Numbered from the stretch's first letter, positions 27,320-36,774 are shown. The stretch: DNA of 64,000 nt from Rhizobium sophoriradicis (GCF_003939025.1 NZ_RQIH01000007.1:308349-372348), one strand, 5' to 3'. Notes: a model not told the origin generated them from the letters alone. Made by a program: numbers and translations.

Positions 27320-28117
27320 CTATCTCGAATGGAGATTGGAAAGCGGGTAGCGCTTCAGGTCATGGAGCAGTTCGATGAACCCTTGGACCTGGTGGCGGCA
27401 AATTGCTTCGCCCTTTTCGGCTGTGCCGAGCGACGCGTCGCCGACAACGCCATTGGGATTGAGATCGTGGGCGATCCAGGCGAGCGAATGTGGCGGCAGC
27501 GGCTGGATGTATTTGGATTGCCCGCGCATCCACTCCGCCTTCGAGGTGAAGTTCTCCGCCTTGTCCATTCGCACCAGGTCAGGCCGGAAATGGAGCATGA
27601 GCGAAGTTTCCACCTCGCCGCCGTGGATGCCGTATTTCAGCTCGTGTTCGCTGATCATCCCCTCCGGGTGTCCAAAGCGGCCCCATTGCGTGGAGACGAC
27701 GGCCATCTGGTAACGCACGCGTAGTTCGCGCGCGACGATGCTCATGATATCGACGTTGCCGCCATGCGAATTGACGATCACTAGCTTGCGGATGCCGGCT
27801 TCGGCCACCTTGGCGCCGATCGCCGTCCAGACCGGAATTAAGAGTTCCGCACCGAGCGACAGCGTTCCTGGTCCATAGACATGCTCATTCGCCTTGCCGA
27901 TCTCCTGCGTCGGCAGAACAAGAAAGTCGAGGTCGGCAGGCTTCTGCTTTCGAAGCTCCGCGAGCATGCCGTTGGCAATCGCAACATCGGTCGCGATCGG
28001 CAGGTGCGGACCGTGCTGTTCCGTAGAGGCGATCGCAAGGATGGCAATGGTCGTGTCGGGCGAAAGGCCGGCGAAATCACCGGTATTGAGTTCGTTCCAG
28101 TAGAATGGCATCGCCAT
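27320..28117 (-). CDS. Creatininase-family amidohydrolase
   Basis: 265 residues from the ATG at 28117, which follows GAGAGGTG. Metal-site motifs of the family are visible: STEQHGPHLPIATDVAIA (Glu, His and Asp, about residues 32-49), VIVNSHGGNVDI (about 115) and a Glu in GIHGGEVETSLML (about 167). Relatives include creatinine amidohydrolase and the deformylases MftE and ArfB. No creatine genes are nearby. The shared operator suggests a role in the same pathway as the CodA-like operon. Confidence 0.85.
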   Translation of the reverse strand: MAMPFYWNELNTGDFAGLSPDTTIAILAIASTEQHGPHLPIATDVAIANGMLAELRKQKPADLDFLVLPTQEIGKANEHVYGPGTLSLGAELLIPVWTAIGAKVAEAGIRKLVIVNSHGGNVDIMSIVARELRVRYQMAVVSTQWGRFGHPEGMISEHELKYGIHGGEVETSLMLHFRPDLVRMDKAENFTSKAEWMRGQSKYIQPLPPHSLAWIAHDLNPNGVVGDASLGTAEKGEAICRHQVQGFIELLHDLKRYPLSNLHSR

Positions 28118-28169
28118 CGCCGCACCTCTCGTTGCTTTCAAGCAGTGAGTAGGGAAAATTATTGCGCGC

Positions 28170-28205
28170 GAAAAGCATCAATTTGCGCCCGGACCGATGC
28201 CTTTT
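28170..28205. promoter_or_regulatory. Candidate LysR operator 2
   Basis: GAAAAGCATC (28170-28179) and GATGCCTTTT (28196-28205) are separated by 16 bp, 52 bp before the creatininase start. Arms, spacing and orientation match operator 1 at 26248-26283; the spacers share an AATTT start. Confidence 0.7.
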
Positions 28206-28302
28206 TGAGACTTGCCCGCTGAGATCGCGCAGGTCCTGGCAATGAGACCTCTTAGAAGGAGCTGCGCTGCCTTGGACAGAAATCTTCGCATCCTCTCTCC
28301 CT

Positions 28303-30114
28303 TTACGCCACCGGACTGGTTGAGCGAACATAGTTGCGCCAGCCGCCGAATTCGGTGATCTCCCGGCCCCCCGTGACCGCATGTGCCTCGCACAAGAATC
28401 CCGTGATGCAACTCGCGTCGTCGAGCGTGATCTTGCCGACGCCAAGCGGCGCCGGAATGTTCTGGACAAAAAGGGCAAATGCGGCCGGTGGCAGCGCCCA
28501 GACCTCGATCTCCACGCCATCGCCGACAAAGCCCGGATCGCGCACCAGCCCGGGCTTTGGCGGGACCGTGCCGTCGAGGGCAAAGAGGCGGTAGCTGCCG
28601 TCCGTTCGCCCCGTTCTCAATCTGTATCCGCCGGTTCGCGTCAGTTCGTGGTTCAGCGGCATGTCCGTCAAATGTGCGCCGACGACGACGATCGGGACGA
28701 AGTCGTCGGCCGGGGTTTGAACGCGGCTTGCCTCCGGCAGCGCGATGTTGCGGTCCTTGCCCATTCCGGTCTCCGCCGCACGGTGCATGGCGTCGGCGAA
28801 GGGCGCCAGCGCATCGTCGGTGAAAGCGGGTCCTACCAGCATCACGCCTGCGGGCAGGTGTCCGTCTGCATCAAAGCCGGCGGGAATGGCGATTGCCGCG
28901 CAATCGAGCAGATTGGCAAAATTGGTGTAGCGGCCGAAATGGCTGTTCTTGACGATCGGGTCCGCCTGCATTTCTTCGACGCTGTAGGTGGTGGGGGATG
29001 TCGGCAGCATCAGGAAATCCACCTTCACCCATTCGGCCCTTGTTTTCTGCCGCAACGCTTCCAGCCTGTAGCGGCCCTCGAAGGCGTCGACTGCATCGTA
29101 GGCCTTTGCTCCTTCGATGATGGCCCGCACCGTCGGGTCGAAGTCGCCTTCATTCGTTGCCAGGAATTCCTTGACCGCCGCCAGTCGTTCGGCGACCCAG
29201 GGGCCGTTGTAGAGCAATTCGGCCGCCTGTCGGAAAGGCGCGTAGTCGAAGGGCAGGATCACCGCACCTAGCGACCGCGCCCTTTCGATTGCTGCGTCAT
29301 AGAGCGCCTCCACGCGCCTGTTGCCGTAGAACTCCCGTTCCGCACCGTCGAGGACGCCGATGCGCGGGCGTGTCGACGGCAGGCTTGCGGGCACGGCTTG
29401 CCGTGAAAACGGATCGCGGGCGTCGTAGCCTTCCATGATCCGGCGGATGGCAATGCCGTCGCCGACCGTCGCGGCGAAGACGGTGACGACGTCGACGCTG
29501 CGGCAGGCAGGCACCACGCCGACATTGGGCACCAGCCCCGGTGTCGGCTTGATGCCGACGAGATTGTTGAAAGCAGCCGGCACGCGGCCCGAACCGGCCG
29601 TGTCGGTTCCGAGCGAGAAGCTTGCCAGACCGGCTGCGACGGCGACGGCCGAACCCGAGCTGGAGCCGCCGGAGACATAGTTGCGGTCAAACACCGAACG
29701 CGGCGCGCCATGCGGCGAGCGCGTGCCGTTCAGCCCCGTTGCGAACTGGTCGAGATTGGTCTTGCCGATCACGATGGCGCCGGCGGCCCGCAAGCGCGCG
29801 ACCGTTGTCGCATCCGCCTGCGGCTGATAGGCGAAAGCCGGGCAGGCGGCCGTCGTCGGCAGGCCGGCTACATCGATATTGTCCTTGACGGCGAAGGGAA
29901 TGCCCCAGAGCGGCAGGCTGTTCGGTTCCGGCGCACGGGCCACCAGCTCGCGGGCGGCGGCGCGTAATTCCTCCTCTGGCGTCATCGTGATGAAGACGGC
30001 CGGATCGTCGGACGCGCTGCATCTCGCGATGATCTCTTCCACCAGATCAAGCGGGGAAAGGCCCCTCGTATAGGCGGACCGCAGCGAGGCAAGATCAAGA
30101 ATGGTGGGGAGCAT
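28303..30114 (-). CDS. atzF: Allophanate hydrolase, AtzF type
   Basis: Hydrolyses allophanate to CO2 and two ammonia. 603 residues, matching the stand-alone bacterial enzyme. The amidase-signature domain has the Lys-cisSer-Ser triad: Lys in FAVKDNIDVAG, GGSSSGSAVAVAAG and TDTAGSGRVPA. The C-terminal domain (from about MPLNHELTRTGGYRLR) is the extra domain of allophanate hydrolases that decarboxylates the product. The ATG at 30114 overlaps the carboxylase stop (TGATG). Last gene of the guanidine operon. It is the only allophanate hydrolase seen here and could also serve biuret hydrolase. Confidence 0.92.
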   Translation of the reverse strand: MLPTILDLASLRSAYTRGLSPLDLVEEIIARCSASDDPAVFITMTPEEELRAAARELVARAPEPNSLPLWGIPFAVKDNIDVAGLPTTAACPAFAYQPQADATTVARLRAAGAIVIGKTNLDQFATGLNGTRSPHGAPRSVFDRNYVSGGSSSGSAVAVAAGLASFSLGTDTAGSGRVPAAFNNLVGIKPTPGLVPNVGVVPACRSVDVVTVFAATVGDGIAIRRIMEGYDARDPFSRQAVPASLPSTRPRIGVLDGAEREFYGNRRVEALYDAAIERARSLGAVILPFDYAPFRQAAELLYNGPWVAERLAAVKEFLATNEGDFDPTVRAIIEGAKAYDAVDAFEGRYRLEALRQKTRAEWVKVDFLMLPTSPTTYSVEEMQADPIVKNSHFGRYTNFANLLDCAAIAIPAGFDADGHLPAGVMLVGPAFTDDALAPFADAMHRAAETGMGKDRNIALPEASRVQTPADDFVPIVVVGAHLTDMPLNHELTRTGGYRLRTGRTDGSYRLFALDGTVPPKPGLVRDPGFVGDGVEIEVWALPPAAFALFVQNIPAPLGVGKITLDDASCITGFLCEAHAVTGGREITEFGGWRNYVRSTSPVA

Positions 30115-33100
30115 CAGATTTCCTCCAGAACGACCAGCACATCGCCGGCTTTGACATTGCGCCCAGGGCCGGCACGCAGATCGCGGACGCGGCCGCCGGC
30201 ATGCGCGGTTACGTTGATTTCCATTTTCATGGATTCGATGATGGCCAATGTGTCGCCGGCGGCCACCGGCTGCCCCTCTTCGACGAGGATCTTCCAGACG
30301 TTGCCCGGCACGGCGCTTTCGACACCGAAGCAACCCTGCGGTATCTCGCCGGCAAGGCTGGCGCCGGCGCTTTCATCGACGGTGAAGCTGTCGAGGCCGA
30401 GTTCCTTCCAGCGTTGCCGCTCCGTTTCGAAGGCGGCCTCCTGCTTCGATTTGAAGGCGCCGATGGCGGCTGCCTCACGGGCAAGCCCGGTCTCATAGGC
30501 GGCATAGGAGAACTCGCTTTCCTCTATCCTGACCGGATATCCTCCATGCGGAAAGGCGGCGCGGGCTGCGCTCAGCTCTTCGTGGCTGACGGGGAAGAAG
30601 CGGATCTGATCGAAGAAGTCGAGCAGCCAGGGCTTGTCCTTGGCAAACACCGGCGTCGGCCTCCATGTATTCCAGACCTGGATGGTACGGCCGAATAGCT
30701 GGTAACCGCCTGGGCCCTCCATGCCATAGATGCACATATAGGCCCCGCCGATGCCGACGGCATTTTCCGGCGTCCAGGTGCGGGCCGGATTGTATTTTGT
30801 CGTCACCAACCGATGACGCGGATCGATCGGTGTCGCAACCGGTGCGCCGAGATAGACGTCGCCGAGGCCAAGCACGAGATAGCTGGCATCGAAAACGATG
30901 TCGCGCACGGCCTGTTCGTCGGGCAGGCCGTTGATGCGGCGGATGAACTCGATGTTGTCAGGGCACCAGGGCGCGTTCGGCCGCACGAGATCCTGATATT
31001 TGCGCATGGCGAGCTCGGCATCCGGATCATTCCAGGAAAGCGGCAGATGGACGATACGGCTCGGCACCTTGACGTCTTGCGCGGCCGGCAGGCCCGCCTC
31101 GATCTCTGCCAGAAGACCGAGCAGGCGCTTGCGGGTGAGTGCCGTACCGTCATAGTGGATCTGCAGCGAGCGGATGCCGGGCGTGAGATCGATGATCCCG
31201 GGCAGTTGTGCCTGCGCTACGGCTTGCATCAGCAGGTGCACCCTCAGTCGCAGGGCGATGTCGAGCGTCATCGGTCCATATTCGACGAGCAGATTGTCGT
31301 CGCCTTGGCGGCGATAGACGACGGAGACCGGGCCGTCGTCGCACTTGCCGATGATCGGCGAGCCCGCTTCCTCCTTTGCTCGATGCACGACGGGGCCGGC
31401 GATCGGATCTTCGGGCCGCGCGGCGGGATGAAAGCGGATACGGTCGCCGGGCTTGAACTGACCCATCTTCCATTGCTCGTCGCGGGCAATCACCGCTGGG
31501 CAGACGAAGCCGCCGAGGCTCGGTCCGTCAGGCCCGAGAATGATCGGCATGTCGCCCGTGAAGTCGATCGCACCGATGGCGTAGGCATTGTCATGCAGGT
31601 TTGAGGGATGAAGGCCAGCCTCGCCGCCATCGCTGCGCGCCCACTTCGGCGCGGGGCCGATGAGGCGTACCCCGGTGCGGGCGCTGTTGAAATGCACCTC
31701 GTAGCTCGTCGAAAACAGCGTTTCGATATCGCCGTCCTGAAAGAAATCGGGGGACCCATGCGGACCGTAGACGACGCCGACATCCCATTCGCGCGTCAGT
31801 TCCGCAGGCTCCGTCGCCGGCATCGGCGGCACGACCGCGGCCTTGCGGGCAAGATGCAGAACGTGGCCAGTCTTCAGCGTGCCTGTGGCGTTGCCGCCGA
31901 ACTGGCCGAGGCCGAAGGTGGCGCGGGAGCCGAGCACGAGCGGGGCGGCAATACCGCCTGCGACGGCAAGATAGGCCCTCTGTCCCGGCCCGTCGATGCT
32001 GCCGATTGAGAGGATCTGACCGGCGCGGATCGTCACGGCCACGTCATGCGGCAGTGTCTCGCCGTCGATGCTCATCGCCATTCTCGCGCCGGCAAGCGCG
32101 ACCACCGTTTCGCTGTGAAATTTCAGCACCGGGCCGGACACCGTCAGCTCCAGTGCTGCGACAGTGTCACCGTTGCCGACGAGGCGGTTGGCGTGGCGGA
32201 AGGAGCGCTCGTCCATCGGTCCGCTCGGCGGCACGCCGACATGCCAGAGGCCAAGCCGGCCCGGCAGTTCCTGGATGCTTGACTGGGCGCCGGGCGCAAG
32301 CACCTCGATAACGTCAGGCACGAAGAAAAAATCGCGGAGAGCCGTCGTCGCCACCTTGCCGCTGGCGAGCAGATCCGAATGGGCGATTGCGCTGAGATAA
32401 TCAAGATTGGTCTCGATGCCGGATATCGATGTTTCGGCAAGCGCCTTCTGCAGCTTTTCGATCGCCGCCGGGCGATCTTCGGCGGAGACGATCAGCTTGG
32501 CGAGCATCGGGTCGTAGAAGGGGGTCACCTCCGTGCCGGTTTCGATCCAGCCGTCGATGCGCGCGTCCTGGGGAAAGACGACCTCCGTCAGCAGCCCAGC
32601 GCTCGGGCGGAAGTCGGCATGCGGCATCTCGGCATAGACGCGCACTTCGATCGCTGCACCTTTCGGCCCTAGTGTTTTGGCGCCGGAGAGCACGTCTTCG
32701 CCCGCGGCCTGGCGGATCATCCACTCGACGAGGTCGATGCCGAACACGGCTTCCGTGACGGGATGCTCGACCTGAAGACGCGTGTTGACCTCAAGGAAAT
32801 AGAATTCCTCGCGCAGCGGATCGTAGATGAATTCGATCGTGCCTGCCGATTCATAGGAAACCGAAGCGCCGAGATCGACGGCTGCCTTGTGCAGGCGGCC
32901 ACGGGTTGCAGCTGAAAGACCGGGGGCAGGGGTCTCCTCGACCACTTTCTGGTTTCGCCGCTGCAGCGAGCAGTCCCGCTCGCCGAGCGCGATGACGTTG
33001 CCTCTGCCGTCGCCGAAGATCTGCACCTCGACATGGCGGGCCTCCGCCACGAAGCGTTCTATGTAGACGCGTGCGTCGCCGAAGCTTGCGCGCGCCGTGC

Positions 33101-33653
33101 GCTGCACGCTCTCGAACGAAGCCCTCAGGCTTTCCGGATCGGCGCAGAGCTGCATGCCGATGCCGCCGCCGCCGGCCGTACTTTTCAGCATCACCGGGTA
33201 GCCGATCGCTTCCGCTGCGGAAAGCGCTTCCTCGGCGCTCGACAACAGGCCCGTACCGGGCAGAAGCGGTACGCCGCTCGCCTTGGCGAGTTCGCGGGCC
33301 GTATGTTTCAAGCCGAAGGCCGATAGATGCTCCGGCCGAGGGCCGATGAAGGCGATGCCTTCGGCGGCAAGCAGCTCGGCAAAACCGGTATTTTCGGAGA
33401 GAAAACCATAGCCGGGATGGACGGCTTCCGCTCCCGTCGACCTGCACGCGGCGATGACGGCATCGACATTCAGGTAACTTTCGCCGGCCGGCGGCGGGCC
33501 GAGACGGACGGCTTCGTCGGCCATCATCACCGCTTTGGCGAAACGGTCGGCATCGGAATAGACGGCGACCGAGGCAATGCCCATGCGCTGCAGCGTCTTG
33601 ATGACCCGCACGGCGATTTCGCCGCGGTTCGCGATCAGGATTTTCTTGAACAT
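30114..33653 (-). CDS. Biotin-dependent guanidine carboxylase ('urea carboxylase' family)
   Basis: Predicted to carboxylate guanidine with ATP and bicarbonate to carboxyguanidine. 1179 residues. Domains: biotin carboxylase at residues 1 to about 450 (KILIANRGEIAVRVIK, the glycine-rich loop STAGGGGIGM, EVNTRLQVEHPVTE), an AHS2/KipA-like domain (about 470-780), an AHS1/KipI-like domain (about 795-1040) and a C-terminal biotinyl domain with ESMKMEI, the biotinylated lysine. Sequence alone does not separate urea from guanidine carboxylase. The guanidine assignment rests on the guanidine-I riboswitch and the two adjacent DUF1989 genes, the arrangement in which such enzymes were shown to prefer guanidine. 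ATG at 33653. Confidence 0.88.
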   Translation of the reverse strand: MFKKILIANRGEIAVRVIKTLQRMGIASVAVYSDADRFAKAVMMADEAVRLGPPPAGESYLNVDAVIAACRSTGAEAVHPGYGFLSENTGFAELLAAEGIAFIGPRPEHLSAFGLKHTARELAKASGVPLLPGTGLLSSAEEALSAAEAIGYPVMLKSTAGGGGIGMQLCADPESLRASFESVQRTARASFGDARVYIERFVAEARHVEVQIFGDGRGNVIALGERDCSLQRRNQKVVEETPAPGLSAATRGRLHKAAVDLGASVSYESAGTIEFIYDPLREEFYFLEVNTRLQVEHPVTEAVFGIDLVEWMIRQAAGEDVLSGAKTLGPKGAAIEVRVYAEMPHADFRPSAGLLTEVVFPQDARIDGWIETGTEVTPFYDPMLAKLIVSAEDRPAAIEKLQKALAETSISGIETNLDYLSAIAHSDLLASGKVATTALRDFFFVPDVIEVLAPGAQSSIQELPGRLGLWHVGVPPSGPMDERSFRHANRLVGNGDTVAALELTVSGPVLKFHSETVVALAGARMAMSIDGETLPHDVAVTIRAGQILSIGSIDGPGQRAYLAVAGGIAAPLVLGSRATFGLGQFGGNATGTLKTGHVLHLARKAAVVPPMPATEPAELTREWDVGVVYGPHGSPDFFQDGDIETLFSTSYEVHFNSARTGVRLIGPAPKWARSDGGEAGLHPSNLHDNAYAIGAIDFTGDMPIILGPDGPSLGGFVCPAVIARDEQWKMGQFKPGDRIRFHPAARPEDPIAGPVVHRAKEEAGSPIIGKCDDGPVSVVYRRQGDDNLLVEYGPMTLDIALRLRVHLLMQAVAQAQLPGIIDLTPGIRSLQIHYDGTALTRKRLLGLLAEIEAGLPAAQDVKVPSRIVHLPLSWNDPDAELAMRKYQDLVRPNAPWCPDNIEFIRRINGLPDEQAVRDIVFDASYLVLGLGDVYLGAPVATPIDPRHRLVTTKYNPARTWTPENAVGIGGAYMCIYGMEGPGGYQLFGRTIQVWNTWRPTPVFAKDKPWLLDFFDQIRFFPVSHEELSAARAAFPHGGYPVRIEESEFSYAAYETGLAREAAAIGAFKSKQEAAFETERQRWKELGLDSFTVDESAGASLAGEIPQGCFGVESAVPGNVWKILVEEGQPVAAGDTLAIIESMKMEINVTAHAGGRVRDLRAGPGRNVKAGDVLVVLEEI

Positions 33654-33655
33654 GA

Positions 33656-34306
33656 TCAGGCCTCGCCATCCCAGATCAGCACCCGGATCGGTGTCGGATC
33701 GAAGCCGTTGCACGGGTTGTTGACCTGCGGGCAATTGGAGATGACGCAGAGCACATCCATCTCGGCGACGAGTTCGACATAGTCGCCGGGCGCGGAAATA
33801 CCGTCGACGATCGTCATCTCGCCGGTCGGCTGGATCGGCACGTTCATGAAGAAGTTGATGTTCGGCACGATATCGCGCTTACCCATGCCGTGTTTCGAAA
33901 CTTCGAGCAGGAAGTTGTCGCGGCAGGCATGCAGGTATTTCGTGCCGTGGCCGAAGCGCACCGTATTGCTCTCGCAGGAGCAGGCGCCGGCCGAGGTATC
34001 GTGGCGGCCGCAGCTGTCGGCCGTCATGGTCAGCATGACATTGCCTTCGCTCGACATGATCTTCGTGCCGATGCCGACATAGGCGGCATTATGCATGCGC
34101 ATCGTGTCCTGGTTGGAATAACGCTCGGAGAAATCATCGGCACGATAGAAGAGCGTGTCGATCGCCTGTTGACCGTAGCTGTCTTCGATGCGGATGATCT
34201 GGCCCTTGCGGACGATCCCGGACCACGGCGCTTCGGCTGCGATGAAGTGATCCTGAGCTGCATTTCCCACGGTGCGGGCAGGGGAGGTCTGGATGAAATC
34301 GGACAT
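33656..34306 (-). CDS. DUF1989 protein, predicted carboxyguanidine deiminase subunit
   Basis: 216 residues, often annotated 'urea carboxylase-associated protein'. Published work on guanidine utilisation showed that the two DUF1989 partners form a carboxyguanidine deiminase that yields allophanate. Visible features are the GQIIRIEDSYGQQAIDTLFY entry, a cysteine/histidine cluster (CGRHDTSAGACSCES) that could bind zinc, and CRDNFLLEVSKHG. It ends two bases before the carboxylase start. I did not decide which subunit name applies. Confidence 0.85.
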   Translation of the reverse strand: MSDFIQTSPARTVGNAAQDHFIAAEAPWSGIVRKGQIIRIEDSYGQQAIDTLFYRADDFSERYSNQDTMRMHNAAYVGIGTKIMSSEGNVMLTMTADSCGRHDTSAGACSCESNTVRFGHGTKYLHACRDNFLLEVSKHGMGKRDIVPNINFFMNVPIQPTGEMTIVDGISAPGDYVELVAEMDVLCVISNCPQVNNPCNGFDPTPIRVLIWDGEA

Positions 34307-34316
34307 CGTCTTCTCC

Positions 34317-35138
34317 TCAGGCCTGCATCAAGGCGTTGTTTTCGAAACCGCGGACTGCTTCGGCGGTTGCCGTGTGGCAAAGATCGTCCTCAGCGGGGAC
34401 TGCCGCCTTGTAGCGCGTGATGACAACGGGTTTCGGCTGATAGATGGGATCCGGATCGAGCGGATGCGGGCAATTGGAAAAGCCGACCAGCACGTCCATC
34501 TCGGCACGGAGATCGACATAGTCGCCGCTGTTGGAACGCTTACCCAGCCAGGCGAAGCCGCCGGCCTCGGCAAGGCGCACGGGTGCGAAGAGATTGAGGA
34601 TGCCGGGGATATCGCGACGGGTAAGACCGAGCTTGCCGGCGACGAGAATCAAGTTGTCGCGCGTGTTGCGCGTCTTTTCGCCCGGATATTTCGCTGCGTT
34701 TGAGGCAGCGTTCGAGCCGCCCATCAGGCAGTCATGGGCGCCGGAACTGTCCTCGATCATCGAGAACATGACGCGACCCATGTCGGAGAAGATCACGCGC
34801 CCCTTGCCGAGCGCCGTCGTCCACTGGACCTTGGCGGTATCGACGAGATTGATCCGTTCGCTGCTATCGGCGGCGCTCCAGGCGACGAGCGCCAGGGTGG
34901 AATTGCCCTCCGCTTGATCGATGCGGATCGCCTCGCCGCGCGAAACTTTCGTCGACCAATACCAGCCGCCGGGGACGGTTTCCCGGTGGATGATAGCGGC
35001 GGCGTCGATGGCCGGCGCCGGCAAGGGGCTGGGGCCGGGCAGCGCCTTGGGGGCGAATTCCAGCCCCTTCTTCTGATGCTCCTCATATCGCGCGCGGTTG
35101 GCGGCGATTTCTTCGGGTGAGCGTCCCACATGCATCAT
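34317..35138 (-). CDS. DUF1989 protein, predicted carboxyguanidine deiminase subunit (longer)
   Basis: 273 residues; the larger partner of the pair, with an N-terminal helical extension (SPEEIAANRARYEEHQKKG) absent from the shorter protein. The DUF1989 core has GEAIRIDQAEGNSTLALVAW, SSGAHDCLMGG (the Cys/His region) and NTRDNLILVAGKLG. The ATG at 35138 overlaps the ABC ATPase stop. The next gene begins 11 bp downstream of its stop, so the subunits are co-expressed. Confidence 0.85.
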   Translation of the reverse strand: MMHVGRSPEEIAANRARYEEHQKKGLEFAPKALPGPSPLPAPAIDAAAIIHRETVPGGWYWSTKVSRGEAIRIDQAEGNSTLALVAWSAADSSERINLVDTAKVQWTTALGKGRVIFSDMGRVMFSMIEDSSGAHDCLMGGSNAASNAAKYPGEKTRNTRDNLILVAGKLGLTRRDIPGILNLFAPVRLAEAGGFAWLGKRSNSGDYVDLRAEMDVLVGFSNCPHPLDPDPIYQPKPVVITRYKAAVPAEDDLCHTATAEAVRGFENNALMQA

Positions 35139-35959
35139 TGCATCTCTCCTGATGGTGCCAGGTCGTCCCGGCTGTGCCCCAGGGAAGCGACCGGGCCGTC
35201 CCGGTCGGGGCTGAAGATCGATGGCTGGCCGGCAAGGCGCGGCGGCCAGATGGAAATATCCTTGGTGATGGTAGCGCCGTAGCGCTCCCTTTCCTCCGGC
35301 CGGTTGCGGCGGCGTTCGAAAGCGACGACGCGGTTCGCAAGCGTGAAGGCTTCGCGCATGTCATGCGTGACCATGACGACGGTCATCTGCGTCTCATGCC
35401 AGAGCCGTTTCATCAGCGTGTGGATCTCGGCGCGGATGCCCGGATCGAGCGCGCCGAAGGGTTCGTCGAGCAGCAGCACTTTCGGCTTCATGATCAGCGC
35501 CTGGGCCAGCGCAAGGCGCTGCTGCATGCCACCCGAAAGCTGGACCGGGTATTTGCCTTCGGAACCGGCAAGACCCACCTCGGCGATCAGCCGGCCCGCT
35601 TCCTCAAGCGCATTGCGGCGGGCCGCGCCGAAGAGCTTGGCCCTGTAGCGCGCGGCGGAAAATTCCCTGCCGAGCAGCACATTGCCGAGCACCGTCAGAT
35701 GCGGGAAGACGGAGTAGCGCTGGAAGACGACACCGCGATCCGGCCCCGGCTCCGACGGCAGAGGCTCGCCGTCGAGCAGGATCTTACCCTTCGTCGGCTG
35801 CTCCTGGCCGAGCAGCATGCGCAGAAACGTCGTCTTGCCGCAGCCGGAGGGGCCGACAAGGGCGACGAAGGCGCGCGAAGCGACGGTGAGCGACACGTCT
35901 TCCAGCACGATCTGGTCGCCATATTCTTTCCAGACCCGTTCGATCTTCAGTTCGCTCAT
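35135..35959 (-). CDS. ABC importer ATPase of the guanidine operon (NitT/TauT type)
   Basis: 274 residues. Walker A GPSGCGKTT, Q-loop VFQRYSVFPHL, signature LSGGMQQRLALAQAL, Walker B LLLDEPFGALDP and H-loop MVTHDMREA are present. The C-terminal 60 residues beyond the ABC core are proline- and arginine-rich and have no known role. The ATG at 35959 overlaps the permease stop (ATGA); the frame upstream of it is a shadow of the permease gene. Confidence 0.92.
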   Translation of the reverse strand: MSELKIERVWKEYGDQIVLEDVSLTVASRAFVALVGPSGCGKTTFLRMLLGQEQPTKGKILLDGEPLPSEPGPDRGVVFQRYSVFPHLTVLGNVLLGREFSAARYRAKLFGAARRNALEEAGRLIAEVGLAGSEGKYPVQLSGGMQQRLALAQALIMKPKVLLLDEPFGALDPGIRAEIHTLMKRLWHETQMTVVMVTHDMREAFTLANRVVAFERRRNRPEERERYGATITKDISIWPPRLAGQPSIFSPDRDGPVASLGHSRDDLAPSGEMQ

Positions 35960-36774
35960 GCCTGCTTCTCCAGCTCCGACCAGGGAAACACGGCGATCCG
36001 CAAGCGGTCGAGCAGGGCGTTCATGACCACGGCAAGCAGCGTGATCCAGACGACATAGGGGAAGATGATATCCATCGACAGATAGCGGCGGACAAGGAAG
36101 ATACGGTAGCCGAGGCCGGAATCCGAAGAGATCGCTTCGGCAGCAATGAGGAACAGCCAGGCGGGACCGAGCTGCAGTCGGAGGCAAGTGATCAGCCGCG
36201 GCAGGACCTGCGGCAGCACGATCCGCAGGCCGATCTGCCAGGAGGAGCCGCCAAGCGTCTCGGCCTTGACGATCTGCTCGCGCGGCAGCTCCAGCGCCTT
36301 CAGAGCCAGGTCACGGATCATCGTCGGCGCTACACCGATGACGATGAGGGCGATCTTCGAGGTTTCGCCGAGCCCCATGACGATGAAGAGGATCGGCAAA
36401 AGGGCGAGCGGCGGCACCATGGAAATCACGGCGATGAAGGGGGCGAGCAGTGCTCGCAGATAAGGCAGCATGCCGATCAGCATGCCGATGAGAAGCGCGA
36501 TCGCCGTCGAGATGCCGAGGCCGGAGAGCAGCCGGATCAGGCTTGCTCCGGTATCCGACCAGAGCAGATAGTCTCCTGTGCGCTGGTCGGCAACGAAGGC
36601 CAGGCGGTTGATCGCATCGGCGAAGCCCGCAAGGCTCGGCAGAAGCTTGTCATTGGCGTTTTCCGCCAGTCGCGCAGCCGAGCCGAAGGCATAGGCAAGG
36701 GCAAGCAGCACGAAGGGCAGCAGCGTCAAGGCAAGCTGCGCACCCCGGCTCGGCCTCGTGTTGATCCAACGCAT
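35956..36774 (-). CDS. ABC importer permease of the guanidine operon
   Basis: 272 residues, about six membrane segments from LALTLLPFVLLALAYAF to VVWITLLAVVMNALL. The EAA-type loop is near AETLGGSSWQIGLRIVLPQVLPRLI. It belongs to the NitT/TauT permease family and pairs with the ATPase at 35135 and the binding protein at 36832. Confidence 0.9.
   Translation of the reverse strand: MRWINTRPSRGAQLALTLLPFVLLALAYAFGSAARLAENANDKLLPSLAGFADAINRLAFVADQRTGDYLLWSDTGASLIRLLSGLGISTAIALLIGMLIGMLPYLRALLAPFIAVISMVPPLALLPILFIVMGLGETSKIALIVIGVAPTMIRDLALKALELPREQIVKAETLGGSSWQIGLRIVLPQVLPRLITCLRLQLGPAWLFLIAAEAISSDSGLGYRIFLVRRYLSMDIIFPYVVWITLLAVVMNALLDRLRIAVFPWSELEKQA

Noticed and set aside
28178..28294. Possible 38-residue peptide on the minus strand (MRRFLSKAAQ...) after the allophanate hydrolase gene
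   Set aside because: It has a purine-rich stretch before the ATG, but it reads straight through LysR operator 2 and has no clear protein character.
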